Assembly (NCBI RefSeq): GCF_031458135.1
Contig: NZ_JAVDXW010000002.1
Location: 1 to 64,000, forward strand
DNA: 64,000 bases
DNA from: Haloactinomyces albus
Lineage (GTDB): Bacteria > Actinomycetota > Actinomycetes > Mycobacteriales > Pseudonocardiaceae
Direction of reading: 5' to 3'
This document shows positions 54,947 to 62,564 of this stretch, in pieces (positions within the stretch are counted from its first letter, which is position 1; each line of letters opens with the position of its first letter). The translations under genes were made by a program, and so were the position numbers. The notes under the pieces are model-generated. The model had not been told where the DNA came from and did no database searches. It saw only the letters and a program-made list of their open reading frames with translations.

Positions 54947-54984
54947 GGGCGCGGCAGGTTTCTGGCGTATTCCGGTCCCACCCC
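54947..54984 (-). repeat. Right terminal inverted repeat of the Tn3-family transposon
   Basis: Read inward it begins GGGGTGGGA, then CCGGAATACGCCAGAAACC. Followed by the target duplication GACTT at 54985-54989. Confidence 0.87.
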
Positions 54985-55143
54985 GACTTCACCGGATCCC
55001 GTGAACGCGGCGTCATCGCCAACAGCATCGGCGACGGCCACATCGCCACCGCCCCGCGCAAGGACTTCGCCGAGGCCGCCACCGTCGACCTCACCACGCC
55101 CGGCCACGAAGGCAAGGTCTACGAACTCTCCGGAGACACCACC
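54985..55143 (+). pseudogene. NmrA-type oxidoreductase, fragment right of the transposon
   Basis: Reads DFTGSRERGVIANSIGDGHI, then ATAPRKDFAEAATVDL and GHEGKVYELSGDTT, typical of the substrate-side region of NmrA/QorB-like proteins. It continues the frame of 41918-42017 after deleting the transposon and one GACTT. The gene is cut again on the right by the IS630 fragment. Confidence 0.8.
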
Positions 55144-55145
55144 TA

Positions 55146-55451
55146 GTGTTGTGAGTCGTTGATTCGTTGGCAGTATGTGGCGAGGGTGTCGAGGATCTCG
55201 TCGGCGGTCTTGGTCCAGATGAAGGGTTTGGGGTCGGCGTTCCAGGCTTCGATCCAGGCGGTGACGTCGGCTTCGAGTTCGTCGACACTACGGTGGGCCG
55301 AGCGGCGGAATTTGCCGCGTGGTGAGTTCGGCGAACCAGCGTTCCACCAAATTGAGCCAGGAGGCACTGGTCGGGGTGAAGTGCACGTGGAACCGCGGGT
55401 GGGCCAGGAGCCATTTCTTGATGGCCGGTGTTTCGTGAGTGCCGTAGTTGT
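55146..55451 (-). mobile_element. IS630 fragment
   Basis: 306 bp matching 34094-34399 with three differences: one terminal repeat and the C-terminal coding part of the transposase, with the same frame discontinuity. Homology stops at 55451. Confidence 0.92.
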
Positions 55452-55701
55452 GGTGGCCCACCGCCGTGTGAAGAACAATCGGTTGGCCACCGTCGGCTAC
55501 AGCTGGGCATTCATGGCCATGACCAACTCACCACACGCCAAGGTCCACTACCGACGACGCAAAGACTCTGGTGATCGCCACGCCGCCCTGCGACATCTGT
55601 TCAACAAGATGCTCGGCCAGCCCTTCCACTGCCTGCACAGCGAGGAGCTCTACAACCCGATCAGGGCATTCGGCGACACACCACCAGCTACCTCCACTTG
55701 A
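55452..55701 (+). pseudogene. IS110-family transposase, C-terminal fragment
   Basis: Reads NNRLATVGYSWAFMAMTNSP, then HYRRRKDSGDRHAALRHLFN and KMLGQPFHCLHSEELYNP, the C-terminal signature of IS110/IS116 transposases (near the catalytic-Ser domain). It is fused directly to the IS630 fragment, so one insertion or deletion removed the rest of both. Confidence 0.8.
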
Positions 55702-55921
55702 CGTTACGGACCATCGAAGGTCTTCGGGAGTTTCGGGCCTAAGTTGTGCGCGCTGGAGCAGGAGGATATGGGACGCACCGGTGACGACCGAAAGCGAGGA
55801 AGATCCTCCGGGGTCGCGGCCGGCGGCCAGGACCAGGTCGGCGGGCCCAGCCGAGCGGCGAGATTGTACGTACACGCCCGGCCGGGCTGCCCCGGGCCAC
55901 GGTGCTCTGAGCACTCGCCGC
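55702..55921. other. Intergenic region
   Basis: No supported gene or repeat seen. Confidence 0.4.
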
Positions 55922-56338
55922 TCAGCCGGCGTTGAACGCCTCGTCGACGGTCAGCGTGTCCTCGTACAGGTGCATGCGGACGATCCGGTTGTCCTCGACC
56001 ACCAGGTGCATGGCCGCCGGTGTGGTGAACTCCTTACCGCTGGCCGCGACGGTGTGCGTGAAGTCCGCCAGCAGCATCACGTCACCACCGTCGACGATGA
56101 CGCGCTCCAGCACGACCTTGCTCCTGCCGTGCGCGAAGTGCGGCCACATCGTGGTGAAGTACGGCGCGACCTCCTCCCGGCGGGTACGACGCCCGGTCCA
56201 GGGCAGCGCGTCACTGCCGGGGACGTGCCAGTCGATCTCCTCGGAGAACAGTTCCTGGATGCCGTCGGGGTCCTGCCTGCCGAGGCGCTCCACGAACTTC
56301 TCGGCCACGGTCCGCGAGGTCTGAGTATCTGTTGCCAT
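55922..56338 (-). CDS. SnoaL-like / NTF2-fold protein
   Basis: 138 residues from ATG 56338. The sequence has the SnoaL-like pattern: an N-terminal helix (TVAEKFVERLGRQDPDGIQE), then LFSEEIDWHVPGSDALPWTG, a TRREEVAPYFTTMWPHF helix and closing strands (MHLVVEDNRIVRMHLYEDT). Such proteins act as isomerases, cyclases or ligand-binding proteins, and similar ones are often encoded beside SDR enzymes. The substrate cannot be told. The SDR and Rrf2 genes lie upstream on the same strand, separated by a decayed reductase. Confidence 0.8.
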   Translation of the reverse strand: MATDTQTSRTVAEKFVERLGRQDPDGIQELFSEEIDWHVPGSDALPWTGRRTRREEVAPYFTTMWPHFAHGRSKVVLERVIVDGGDVMLLADFTHTVAASGKEFTTPAAMHLVVEDNRIVRMHLYEDTLTVDEAFNAG

Positions 56339-56387
56339 CGTCCTTGTCCTTTGTCTTTTTGTTCGCATGAGGTGTGTCGGTCGGGCC

Positions 56388-56625
56388 TCAGCCCTGGAAC
56401 AGAAAGTGCTTGCCGCTCAGCGGCCCGCCGAGCCGCATGAGCGCCCCGCCTTCGCACAGCGCGCCAGGTCGACCGGCTGCGAACCCGAATTCGGTCAGCA
56501 GCCGTGTGAAGGGGTCCTTGGCGCTCTCGTCGTCACCGGCGAGGAAGACGACCAGGTTGTCCTCCTGGTGCCGGGGATCGGGCTGGCCGCATCGCCCGCC
56601 CGGTAGTGGACCACGTTCTTGACGA
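56388..56625 (-). pseudogene. NADPH:F420 reductase-like protein, C-terminal remnant
   Basis: The C-terminal frame reads EDNLVVFLAGDDESAKDPFT and GGALMRLGGPLSGKHFLFQ, typical of F420-dependent NADP reductase-like Rossmann proteins. Further upstream, VKNVVHYRAGD is in another frame, and the nucleotide-binding N-terminus is missing. Confidence 0.65.
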
Positions 56626-56727
56626 CTCACTCCTGGTTGTGTCGGAGCCGTTGCCCTGACGACGGTCGCAAGTACGCGGCTCAATACCCTGGAGCGTCGA
56701 ATGCGTCCCGCGTCGCCGATTTGGCGC

Positions 56728-57480
56728 CTAGAGCTGTGTGGCACCGCCGTCGACGAGCAGTTCCGCGCCGGTGGTGAAAGTGCTTTGGTCACCGGCCAGG
56801 TAGAGGGCGGTGGCGGCGACCTCGTCGGGATGGCCGATCCGGCCGAGCGGGGTCAGCGGGGTGGGCTCGGCCGCGGTGGGCCGATCGCCGTGCGGGAAAG
56901 CGGCGCGGAGCTCGTCCCCGCCCGGGGTCTCGACATCGCCGGGGGTGAGGGTGTTGACGCGGATCCCGCGGCCGGCCAACTCGGCGGCCCAGGTACGGGC
57001 GAGGCTGCGGATCGAGGCCTTGGTGGCGGCGTAGACGCCCAGGCCCGGGGCGGCCCGCAGGGCCGCGCTGGAGGAGAGCAGCATCACCGAGGCGCCGGCC
57101 GTCAGCAGCGGCAGCGCCTTCTGGACGGTGAAGACCGTGCCCTTGAGATTGATCGAGGCAGTGCGGTCGTACTCCTCCTCGGTGATCGCGCCGAGCGGGC
57201 CGTAGTCCCCGACTCCGGCGTTGGCCACCACGATGTCCAGGCGGCCGCTGCGGTTCGCGATCTCGGCGAAGAGCCGGTCGAGGTCGCCGAGGTCCGAGGC
57301 ATCGCCCTGGATGGCGATACCTCGGGCGCCGACCTGCGCGACGGCGGCGTCCAGCTCGGCCTTGCGGCGGCCGGTGAGGTAGACGGTCGCGCCCTCGGCG
57401 GCGAAACGGCGGGCGATCGCCAGGCCGATGCCGCTGGAAGCACCGGTGACGAGGGCGGTCTTGTCGTCCAACGGTCCCAT
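56728..57480 (-). CDS. Short-chain dehydrogenase/reductase
   Basis: 250-residue classical SDR. TGASSGIG at about 13-20 binds NAD(P); NAG near residue 89; catalytic Ser in LLSSSAAL, Tyr and Lys in YAATK; it ends LVDGGATQL as in tetrameric reductases. The RRK after the second strand suggests NADP preference. The ATG at 57480 follows AGGAGAAT on the minus strand. Just upstream is GTAAC-N7-GTTAC, the same element found before the Rrf2 gene, so it is probably repressed by that regulator. The substrate is unknown. Confidence 0.93.
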   Translation of the reverse strand: MGPLDDKTALVTGASSGIGLAIARRFAAEGATVYLTGRRKAELDAAVAQVGARGIAIQGDASDLGDLDRLFAEIANRSGRLDIVVANAGVGDYGPLGAITEEEYDRTASINLKGTVFTVQKALPLLTAGASVMLLSSSAALRAAPGLGVYAATKASIRSLARTWAAELAGRGIRVNTLTPGDVETPGGDELRAAFPHGDRPTAAEPTPLTPLGRIGHPDEVAATALYLAGDQSTFTTGAELLVDGGATQL

Positions 57481-57507
57481 GGGATTCTCCTATTCCCTTT
57501 TCTTAAA

Positions 57508-57524
57508 GTAACCATTTTTGTTAC
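57508..57524. promoter_or_regulatory. Operator-like palindrome upstream of the SDR gene
   Basis: GTAAC, seven bases, GTTAC. Identical half-sites and spacing occur upstream of the Rrf2-family gene (58042-58058), suggesting one regulator controls both. Confidence 0.65.
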
Positions 57525-57579
57525 ATATATGGGTGCGGGCTGTGATCTCCCTCGATCAGGGAAAGTCAACAGTCCGAGG

Positions 57580-58005
57580 TCAGGCGGCTTTCAAGACGTC
57601 CCGCAGCACGTCCTCCAGCGTGGTCTTGGCCAGCTCCCTGCGCAGGGCGGCCTCCACCTCGTCGTACACGGCGGTCATCGCGGGCCCGATGCCGTGGCCC
57701 ACGACGCACTCGGGGTCCGGTGTCGCGCGGTGCAGGGCGAAGACCGGTCCCGACTCGATCGCCTGGTAGACGTCGAGCAGGGTGATCGCCGCCAGGTCCC
57801 GCACGAGCATCCAGCCCGCCCCCCGCTGCGAATCGACCAGGCCGGCCTTGCGCAGCTCGGCCAGCAGGCGGCGGATCACCACCGGGTTGGTGTTGACGCT
57901 CGTCGCGATCTGCTCGGAGGTGGCGACCTCGTGGCCGCGCCGCTGGTACAGCCCGATCCATGTCAGGGCGTGCGCCGCGATGGTCAGTCTGCTGTTGGCG
58001 CTCAC
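57580..58005 (-). CDS. Rrf2-family transcriptional regulator
   Basis: 141 residues from GTG 58005 (SANSRLTIAAHALTWIGLYQ); an in-frame ATG seven codons upstream is an alternative. The winged HTH is typical (ATSEQIATSVNTNPVVIRRL, then LLAELRKAGLVDSQRGAGWML). There is one Cys (PDPECVVGHGIGPAMTAV) where iron-sulfur members have three, so an Fe-S cluster is unlikely; YwnA/YwgB-like members of this type sense redox or electrophile stress. The palindrome upstream of its own start is shared with the SDR gene. Confidence 0.9.
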   Translation of the reverse strand: MSANSRLTIAAHALTWIGLYQRRGHEVATSEQIATSVNTNPVVIRRLLAELRKAGLVDSQRGAGWMLVRDLAAITLLDVYQAIESGPVFALHRATPDPECVVGHGIGPAMTAVYDEVEAALRRELAKTTLEDVLRDVLKAA

Positions 58006-58041
58006 GTCGGACTCCACCTCCCTCACCCCTCGGCTCTATTC

Positions 58042-58058
58042 GTAACATTAGTTGTTAC
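58042..58058. promoter_or_regulatory. Operator-like palindrome upstream of the Rrf2 gene
   Basis: GTAAC, seven bases, GTTAC, 37 bp from the GTG start; matches the site before the SDR gene. Confidence 0.65.
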
Positions 58059-58163
58059 AACGACATACGGCAAGTCCTGCGGGGCAGCCCCGGCGGACCG
58101 GGCGCGTGCCCGGTCATGGGGGCTTGGAGCTCGTGGGGTGGGGGGCTGTGTCGACCAGGCGTG

Positions 58164-58849
58164 TCACCAGCGTTGTAGCGCGATCGCGGGGGTCAGCCAG
58201 CTGCGTACGGCGCGGAAATCGTCCAGATCACCGTAGGTGCTCCTCGGCCACGGCCGCCCGGAATCCCACCCCGGCCCGGCTGGCCCGGCTGACCAGCTCC
58301 GCAGCGATGCGTGGTTTCGTCCGAAAGTGGGCATCATTCTTGCCACCGACAAGCCGACGCGCCGGGGTGTAGGGCACCGGCGTGCAACGGATAGGACATG
58401 CGCCGATCGGCCCACAACGTGGTCACGGTGACCACCCCGTTATCGGTCTTGCCCACCCGACCCAGCCACTGACGTCCGACACGCGCCGTTGCCGTGCCCT
58501 CCTTGCGATCGCCGCTGTCATCGACGACCAACACCCCACCCGCATGCGGTGCGGTGGCCTCCCCGGCCAGCAGCAGCTCCAACCGCCGGGCGTTGACCGC
58601 CCCGGGATCCCACACCGACTCACTCAGAAAGAACCGCAGCCGCTACACACCCGCCTGAACGGCCCCCACCACCGGCCCGGCCCCAGCCAGGCAGGTCATG
58701 GTCTTGTTGCGATCTCGCGGAGCCAACAACCCGGCCAGATACTCGCGAAACCCACGCCGCTGGGCCAACGCCGAAAACACATCATCGAACCGCGCCGCAT
58801 ACGCCTCCAACGGCCCCGGCGCCACCGGACACGCCACCCTCTTGGTCAT
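58164..58849 (-). pseudogene. IS701-family transposase, decayed
   Basis: Pieces in different frames give MTKRVACPVAPGPLEAYAAR and FREYLAGLLAPRDRNKTMTC (start at 58849), then SVWDPGAVNARRLELLLAGE and VLVVDDSGDRKEGTATA (catalytic Asp pair), QWLGRVGKTDNG and finally YGDLDDFRAV and LTPAIALQRW. These match the order of IS701-type transposases with several frameshifts and an internal deletion. No functional product is possible. Confidence 0.82.
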
Positions 58850-59136
58850 CCCGGCCCCCTCCACCCAGAAACCCGAACACCAAGGGCCTACCCAGCAACA
58901 ACCTTGATTCAACAAACTACCGATACCCGGCAAGGGTTCTGATTGAGGCTTTCTGATCAGATTGTTGGTTGTGGTGGGCCAGGCCGACGTGGGTCAGAGG
59001 TCTGGAAGAAGAACCGGGGCAGATTGCCCGTCAACGCAGGCCACGACGCCGGTGCAGCTCAGCGGCAGCCTGGCCGCTGCTCGCCAGCTGGGAGCATCCG
59101 CCCCCCGCTGCTGCTGGGCAGTCCCGAACGAGGTGT
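58850..59136. other. Region without a supported gene
   Basis: No protein, RNA or repeat recognised; it may contain the missing end of the decayed IS701. Confidence 0.35.
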
Positions 59137-59475
59137 TTACGCTCCGGGGCGTTCGTCGAGCAGGTCGCGGAGGTGTTCGGTGGTGGCGCGGAGGTCACGT
59201 TCCCAGCGGTCCGTGTCGGAATCGCGGTCACCGGCCTCGGCCCGGTCCAGTTGTTCGATCATCCAGGTGCGAGCGAGCACGCTGGGTTCGACGCCGCGGG
59301 CCTCAGCTACGCGACGCAGTTGCACGATGCGTTCGGTCGGTAGGCGCAGCCCGTAGACGGACTGCCCACCACTCGGGCGGCGCCGCCGGTAGCCCAGATC
59401 GGCATCCCGGGTGGCTTCGGCCTGTTCGGCTTCGGCGGCGAGCTTGTCTGCCAGGTCAGGATCCGGACTCGTCAT
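59137..59475 (-). CDS. Ribbon-helix-helix antitoxin-like protein
   Basis: 112 residues. The centre has the ribbon-helix-helix pattern: a beta strand (GQSVYGLRLPTERIVQL) followed by two helices (RRVAEARGVEPSVLARTWMI). Acidic flanks (residues 1-25 and EQLDRAEAGDRDSDTDRWER) are typical of antitoxins of the BrnA/CopG type. Upstream, in the order seen for brnT-brnA pairs, is a toxin-like gene that has decayed, so this may now be an orphan antitoxin. Confidence 0.7.
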   Translation of the reverse strand: MTSPDPDLADKLAAEAEQAEATRDADLGYRRRRPSGGQSVYGLRLPTERIVQLRRVAEARGVEPSVLARTWMIEQLDRAEAGDRDSDTDRWERDLRATTEHLRDLLDERPGA

Positions 59476-59790
59476 GGTGGCACTCCTCCTCGTGGCTGGT
59501 GGCGTAGGCGCGCCGTTGCCGGCGATGGGCCGACCAGGCTGTGGCCACGTGCCAGAGCCCGCCCGGCGGGTGCTGGTCGGGGATGAGCACCACGATCAGC
59601 ACCCGTGCCGCGGTGGGCAAGTAGCCGACCGCCCGGATGCCTCACCGGTTGCCGAGTTCGGGTCACGGGCGACCAGCCCCTGCGGGTCCTCAAGCTGCCT
59701 CGATCGCGGCAATCGGATCAACGTCCAGAGCTCCCGGATAACGCTGAGAGCGTTGGAGATGAGCCGGATCGGGCACGTCGATCTCAGTCG
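59454..59790 (-). pseudogene. BrnT-like toxin gene, broken
   Basis: Three frames in order give RYPGALDVDPIAAIEAA, EDPQGLVARDPNSATGEAS and RAVGYLPTAARVLIVVLIPD followed by LWHVATAWSAHRRQRRAY. Together they resemble actinobacterial toxins encoded ahead of ribbon-helix-helix antitoxins. At least two frameshifts separate the pieces. The end overlaps the antitoxin start. Confidence 0.5.
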
Positions 59791-60080
59791 ATGGGCAGCT
59801 CGGCGACCGGGATGCCGTCGTAGTACTCATCCGCGTTCACCACGACAATCGCATAACGACGTTTAACGCCTGTCGAGGAGCACAGCTGTCCAGGAAACTC
59901 GTTGTCAGTAGCTTCCCCCGTAGCGAGTACGGATGTGTTCAGCTGCCCTCTCCTCCCGCCCCACCCGCTGCCTCCACAGCAGGGCCGCACTCTGAAGCAC
60001 CCGACCTCGCGGACTCCGTCAGGATCCGTAGCCGCCTGGACTGCAGGCTTCCAGGCATGGGCAAGATCTCGGTGCCGACG
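59791..60080. other. Region without a confident gene
   Basis: A minus-strand frame ending KRRYAIVVVNADEYYDGIPV, then AELPID at 59784, may be a remnant of another toxin-antitoxin protein, but it has no clear family. Confidence 0.3.
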
Positions 60081-61188
60081 CTATGCTGTGCCGTCGTCCT
60101 CGGCCAGCAGCTGCTCGATGCGGGTAGCCAACTGTTGGCCGTGCCCGTCGGGCTCTGTCAGCGCGATGGTGAGGGTGCGGCGCCAGTGGGCCAGCTGGGT
60201 GGCCGCGTGATGGTGAGCAGTTTCGGCATCAGTGGCACGCTGGTCAAGGCTGGTGACTTGCTGGGTGAGGCTGCCGAGTTGGTGGCGGAGTTCGCCGAGC
60301 TGGGTGGTGTGGTCGCGCTGAGCCTGGGTCAGCTCGGCCCGGGCGGCGGCGGCCTCGTGCTCGGCGGTCTCGCGGATGCGGGTGATTTCGGCGTGGGCCT
60401 CGTCGCGGATCTGGTCCCGGGCTTGGGCGTGCTCGTCACGTTGCCGTTCCAGCCGCCTCTGGAGGTCGTCGATGGTCTCTTGGGCCTGGTGGGCGGCGGC
60501 TGCCGCGCGGTCGCGCTCGTCGGCGAGATCGGCGCGGAGCCCGGTGAGCTGGTCGGTCAGCGCGTCCCGTTCGGCGGCCAGCCCGGCGAGGCGGTTCTCG
60601 GCACTGGCCGCGCGGTCGCCGGCCTCGCCGGCGCGGCGCTCGGCCCGCTCCTCGCGATCGCGGGCGTCCTCGAGCCGGGCCTCGGCCCGCTGTTGGGCCG
60701 TGCGCGCGGTGTCCCGGTCTGCCAGTGCCGTGTCGCGTGTCGGCGTCGGCCGCATCGACCCGGCGTCCGGCCGCCTCGGCCGCGGCATCAGCCTCGGCGG
60801 TTGCCTGCTCGGCCGCGACAGCGCGTTGCTCGGCGGCCTCGGCGCGGCCGTCGGCGTCGCGGGCCTGCTGCTGGGCCGTCTCCCGAGCCTGCAGTGCTTC
60901 GGCCACCGCCCCGTCGAGGTCGGCGCGGACAGCCGTCAGGGCGGTATGGAGCTGGTCGATGGGGGAGAGGGCGGCCTCGACGTGCTCACCGAGCTCGGCC
61001 AGGGCGGTGTCGGCCAGGGCCTGCTCGTCCCCGCCGGGCAGCGAGCGGACGTTGTCCAGGTCCTGGTCCGCCTGTTTGCAGGTCAAGCTCTTCGAGCCCC
61101 AGGTGGTGCCGTCCTGGCAGTACTGCGCCCGGTTGCCGCGCCCGGAGGCCACGGGCAGCGCCGCCCGGCAGCCGGCATAGCCGCACAC
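60081..61188 (-). pseudogene. Coiled-coil protein with N-terminal Cys motif (KfrA-like), frameshifted
   Basis: About 368 residues if one extra base near 60735 is removed. The N-terminus CGYAGCRAALPV, YCQDGTTWG and LTCKQA places four Cys in a compact, probably zinc-binding, motif. The rest is a long Ala/Glu/Arg coiled coil (EAAEQRAVAAEQATAEADAA; after the shift RLAGLAAERDALTDQLTG). It is a tandem paralogue of the next protein (same Cys spacing, CRAPLPP, CKQL). KfrA-like coiled-coil proteins take part in plasmid partition or act as DNA-binding scaffolds; a plasmid origin of this region is inferred. Confidence 0.65.
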
Positions 61189-61363
61189 CCGCCCGCCGGA
61201 TGCGTCACGGGTTTCGTCAGGCCTCTTCGCCGGCTGGGGTGGCTGACCCCGGAACTTCGCCAGTCCCTGTCGAGTCCCCGGAGTCGTCCGGCTCGTCGGC
61301 CGGGCACCTGCTGTGAATTGCAGGTGGAATGTCGTGGTGGTGCCGGTGCAATGACGCGGCCGG

Positions 61364-62425
61364 TCATGCGGTGGTTGGTGGTCCGGTGTCGGTGTCCTCG
61401 GGGGTGGGGGGTTGCTCGGGGGTGTGGTGGAGCAGGGCGGTCAGGAGGCGGTGGCGCAGCTGGTCGTCGGTCTGGTCGGCCTCGAGCAGGAGGGTGTGCA
61501 GGTTCTGCAGTCGGGTGTGGGCTGCGGCGAGTTCGGTGGCGGTGGTCTCGGCGCGGGCGTGGGCGGCGGCGGCCTCGGCTGCGGCGGCCTGGGTCTGCTG
61601 GCGGGTCTGGGTCAGCTGGGTCTCGGCGGTCTGGGCTCGGGTTTCGGCGTCGGCGGCGGTGTTTTGGGCGGCCTCGCGGGCGGTGCGTAGGTCGGCGGTG
61701 GCGGTGGCGTGGGCGTGGCGTTCGGATTCCAGGGTGGCCTGGAGGGTGTCGCGTTCGGCGGTGCGGGTGGCGAGGTGTTCGCGGGCGTCGGCAAGTGCGG
61801 TGGCCGCGGCCTGAGCGCGGGTCTCGGCGGCGTCGGCGCGCTGGGACTCGGCGGCGGCGGTGGCGTGGGCGGCGGCGGCGTCGGTCTCGGCCTGGTGGCG
61901 CGCGTCGGTGGCGGTGGTTTCGCCCGCCCGGGCCTGTTCGGCCTCGGCTCGGGCGTGGTCGGCCTCGCGGTGGGCGGCGGCGGCCTGCGCGTCGGCGGCG
62001 GCCTGGGCGGTTTCGGCGTTCTGGCGGGCGGCCTCGGCGGCCTGGGCATTCGCGCGGGCTTTGGCGGCCTCGGCCTGGGCGGTGGTGGTGGTCGCGGCGG
62101 CGGTGGTCAGTTCCTCGGTGACCTGGCCGCGGACCTGTTCCAGGGCGGTGTGCAGCGTGGCCAGCGGGGTGGCCACGGTCTCGACGGCCTGGGTGAAGTC
62201 GCTGGCCGCCTCGGCGAGGCTGGCTCCGGGGGCGTCGCCGAAGGCCTCCTGCAGGGCGGTTTGGGCGGTGGCGAGTTGTTTGCAGGTTTTGCCGCCGGGC
62301 CAGGTGCGCTCGGGGCAGTACTCGGGTGGGCGGCCGCCGCGGGGCCCGGAGGGCGGCAGCGGGGCGCGGCAGGCGGCCAGTTTGCACCGGGCCGGTGCGG
62401 CGGAGTCGTCCGGGGCGGGATCCAT
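61364..62425 (-). CDS. Coiled-coil protein with N-terminal Cys motif (KfrA-like)
   Basis: 353 residues from ATG 62425 (an in-frame start at 62461 is possible). Residues about 14-50: CKLAACRAPLPPSGPRGG, YCPERTWPGGKTCKQL, a CxxxxC...C...C arrangement probably binding zinc. Residues about 60-330 are an almost uninterrupted Ala-rich coiled coil (EAAKARANAQAAEAARQNAE). A short hydrophobic-helix tail (NLHTLLLEADQTDDQLRHRL) follows. Divergent from the tyrosine recombinase, with an AT-rich promoter region between. Probably DNA-associated; exact role unknown. Confidence 0.7.
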   Translation of the reverse strand: MDPAPDDSAAPARCKLAACRAPLPPSGPRGGRPPEYCPERTWPGGKTCKQLATAQTALQEAFGDAPGASLAEAASDFTQAVETVATPLATLHTALEQVRGQVTEELTTAAATTTTAQAEAAKARANAQAAEAARQNAETAQAAADAQAAAAHREADHARAEAEQARAGETTATDARHQAETDAAAAHATAAAESQRADAAETRAQAAATALADAREHLATRTAERDTLQATLESERHAHATATADLRTAREAAQNTAADAETRAQTAETQLTQTRQQTQAAAAEAAAAHARAETTATELAAAHTRLQNLHTLLLEADQTDDQLRHRLLTALLHHTPEQPPTPEDTDTGPPTTA

Positions 62426-62564
62426 GATCCACAGCCTAGTTTTGTGTTTTCTATCTAGCAACTCAAGTTAAGGTTTTCAATACTGGAACAGACCTCTACA
62501 ACGAAAGCCCGTTTTTGTTGCTAACCTCCCGGGAAGTTCCACAGACCGCGACGAGAGGGTGGAC
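62426..62564. promoter_or_regulatory. AT-rich divergent promoter region with an inverted repeat
   Basis: Much richer in A+T than its surroundings. TAGCAAC (62456-62462) and GTTGCTA (62517-62523) form a perfect 7-bp inverted repeat between the coiled-coil gene and the recombinase, a candidate autoregulatory site for the Cys-motif protein. Confidence 0.45.

Larger units (their letters stand above)
42018..54984. mobile_element. Tn3-family transposon, 12.97 kb, carrying stress-related genes
   Basis: Bounded by inverted repeats of about 38 bp (42018-42055 and 54947-54984; 30 of 38 positions agree, with CCGGAATACG and CAGAAACCTGCC shared) beginning GGGG as Tn3-family ends do. Both sides carry the same 5-bp direct repeat GACTT (42013-42017 and 54985-54989), the duplication length made by Tn3 transposases. 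Removing the element rejoins an NmrA-type reading frame. It encodes a Tn3-type TnpA at its right end, a broken tyrosine recombinase at its left end, an inserted IS481, and cargo: STAS, cold-shock, Hsp20, MerR, Asp23 and SPW proteins. Confidence 0.87.

Noticed and set aside
60376-62121. Plus-strand 581-codon frame opposite the coiled-coil genes
   Set aside because: Arg/Trp/Gly-rich antisense of Ala/Glu-rich heptads; no domain.
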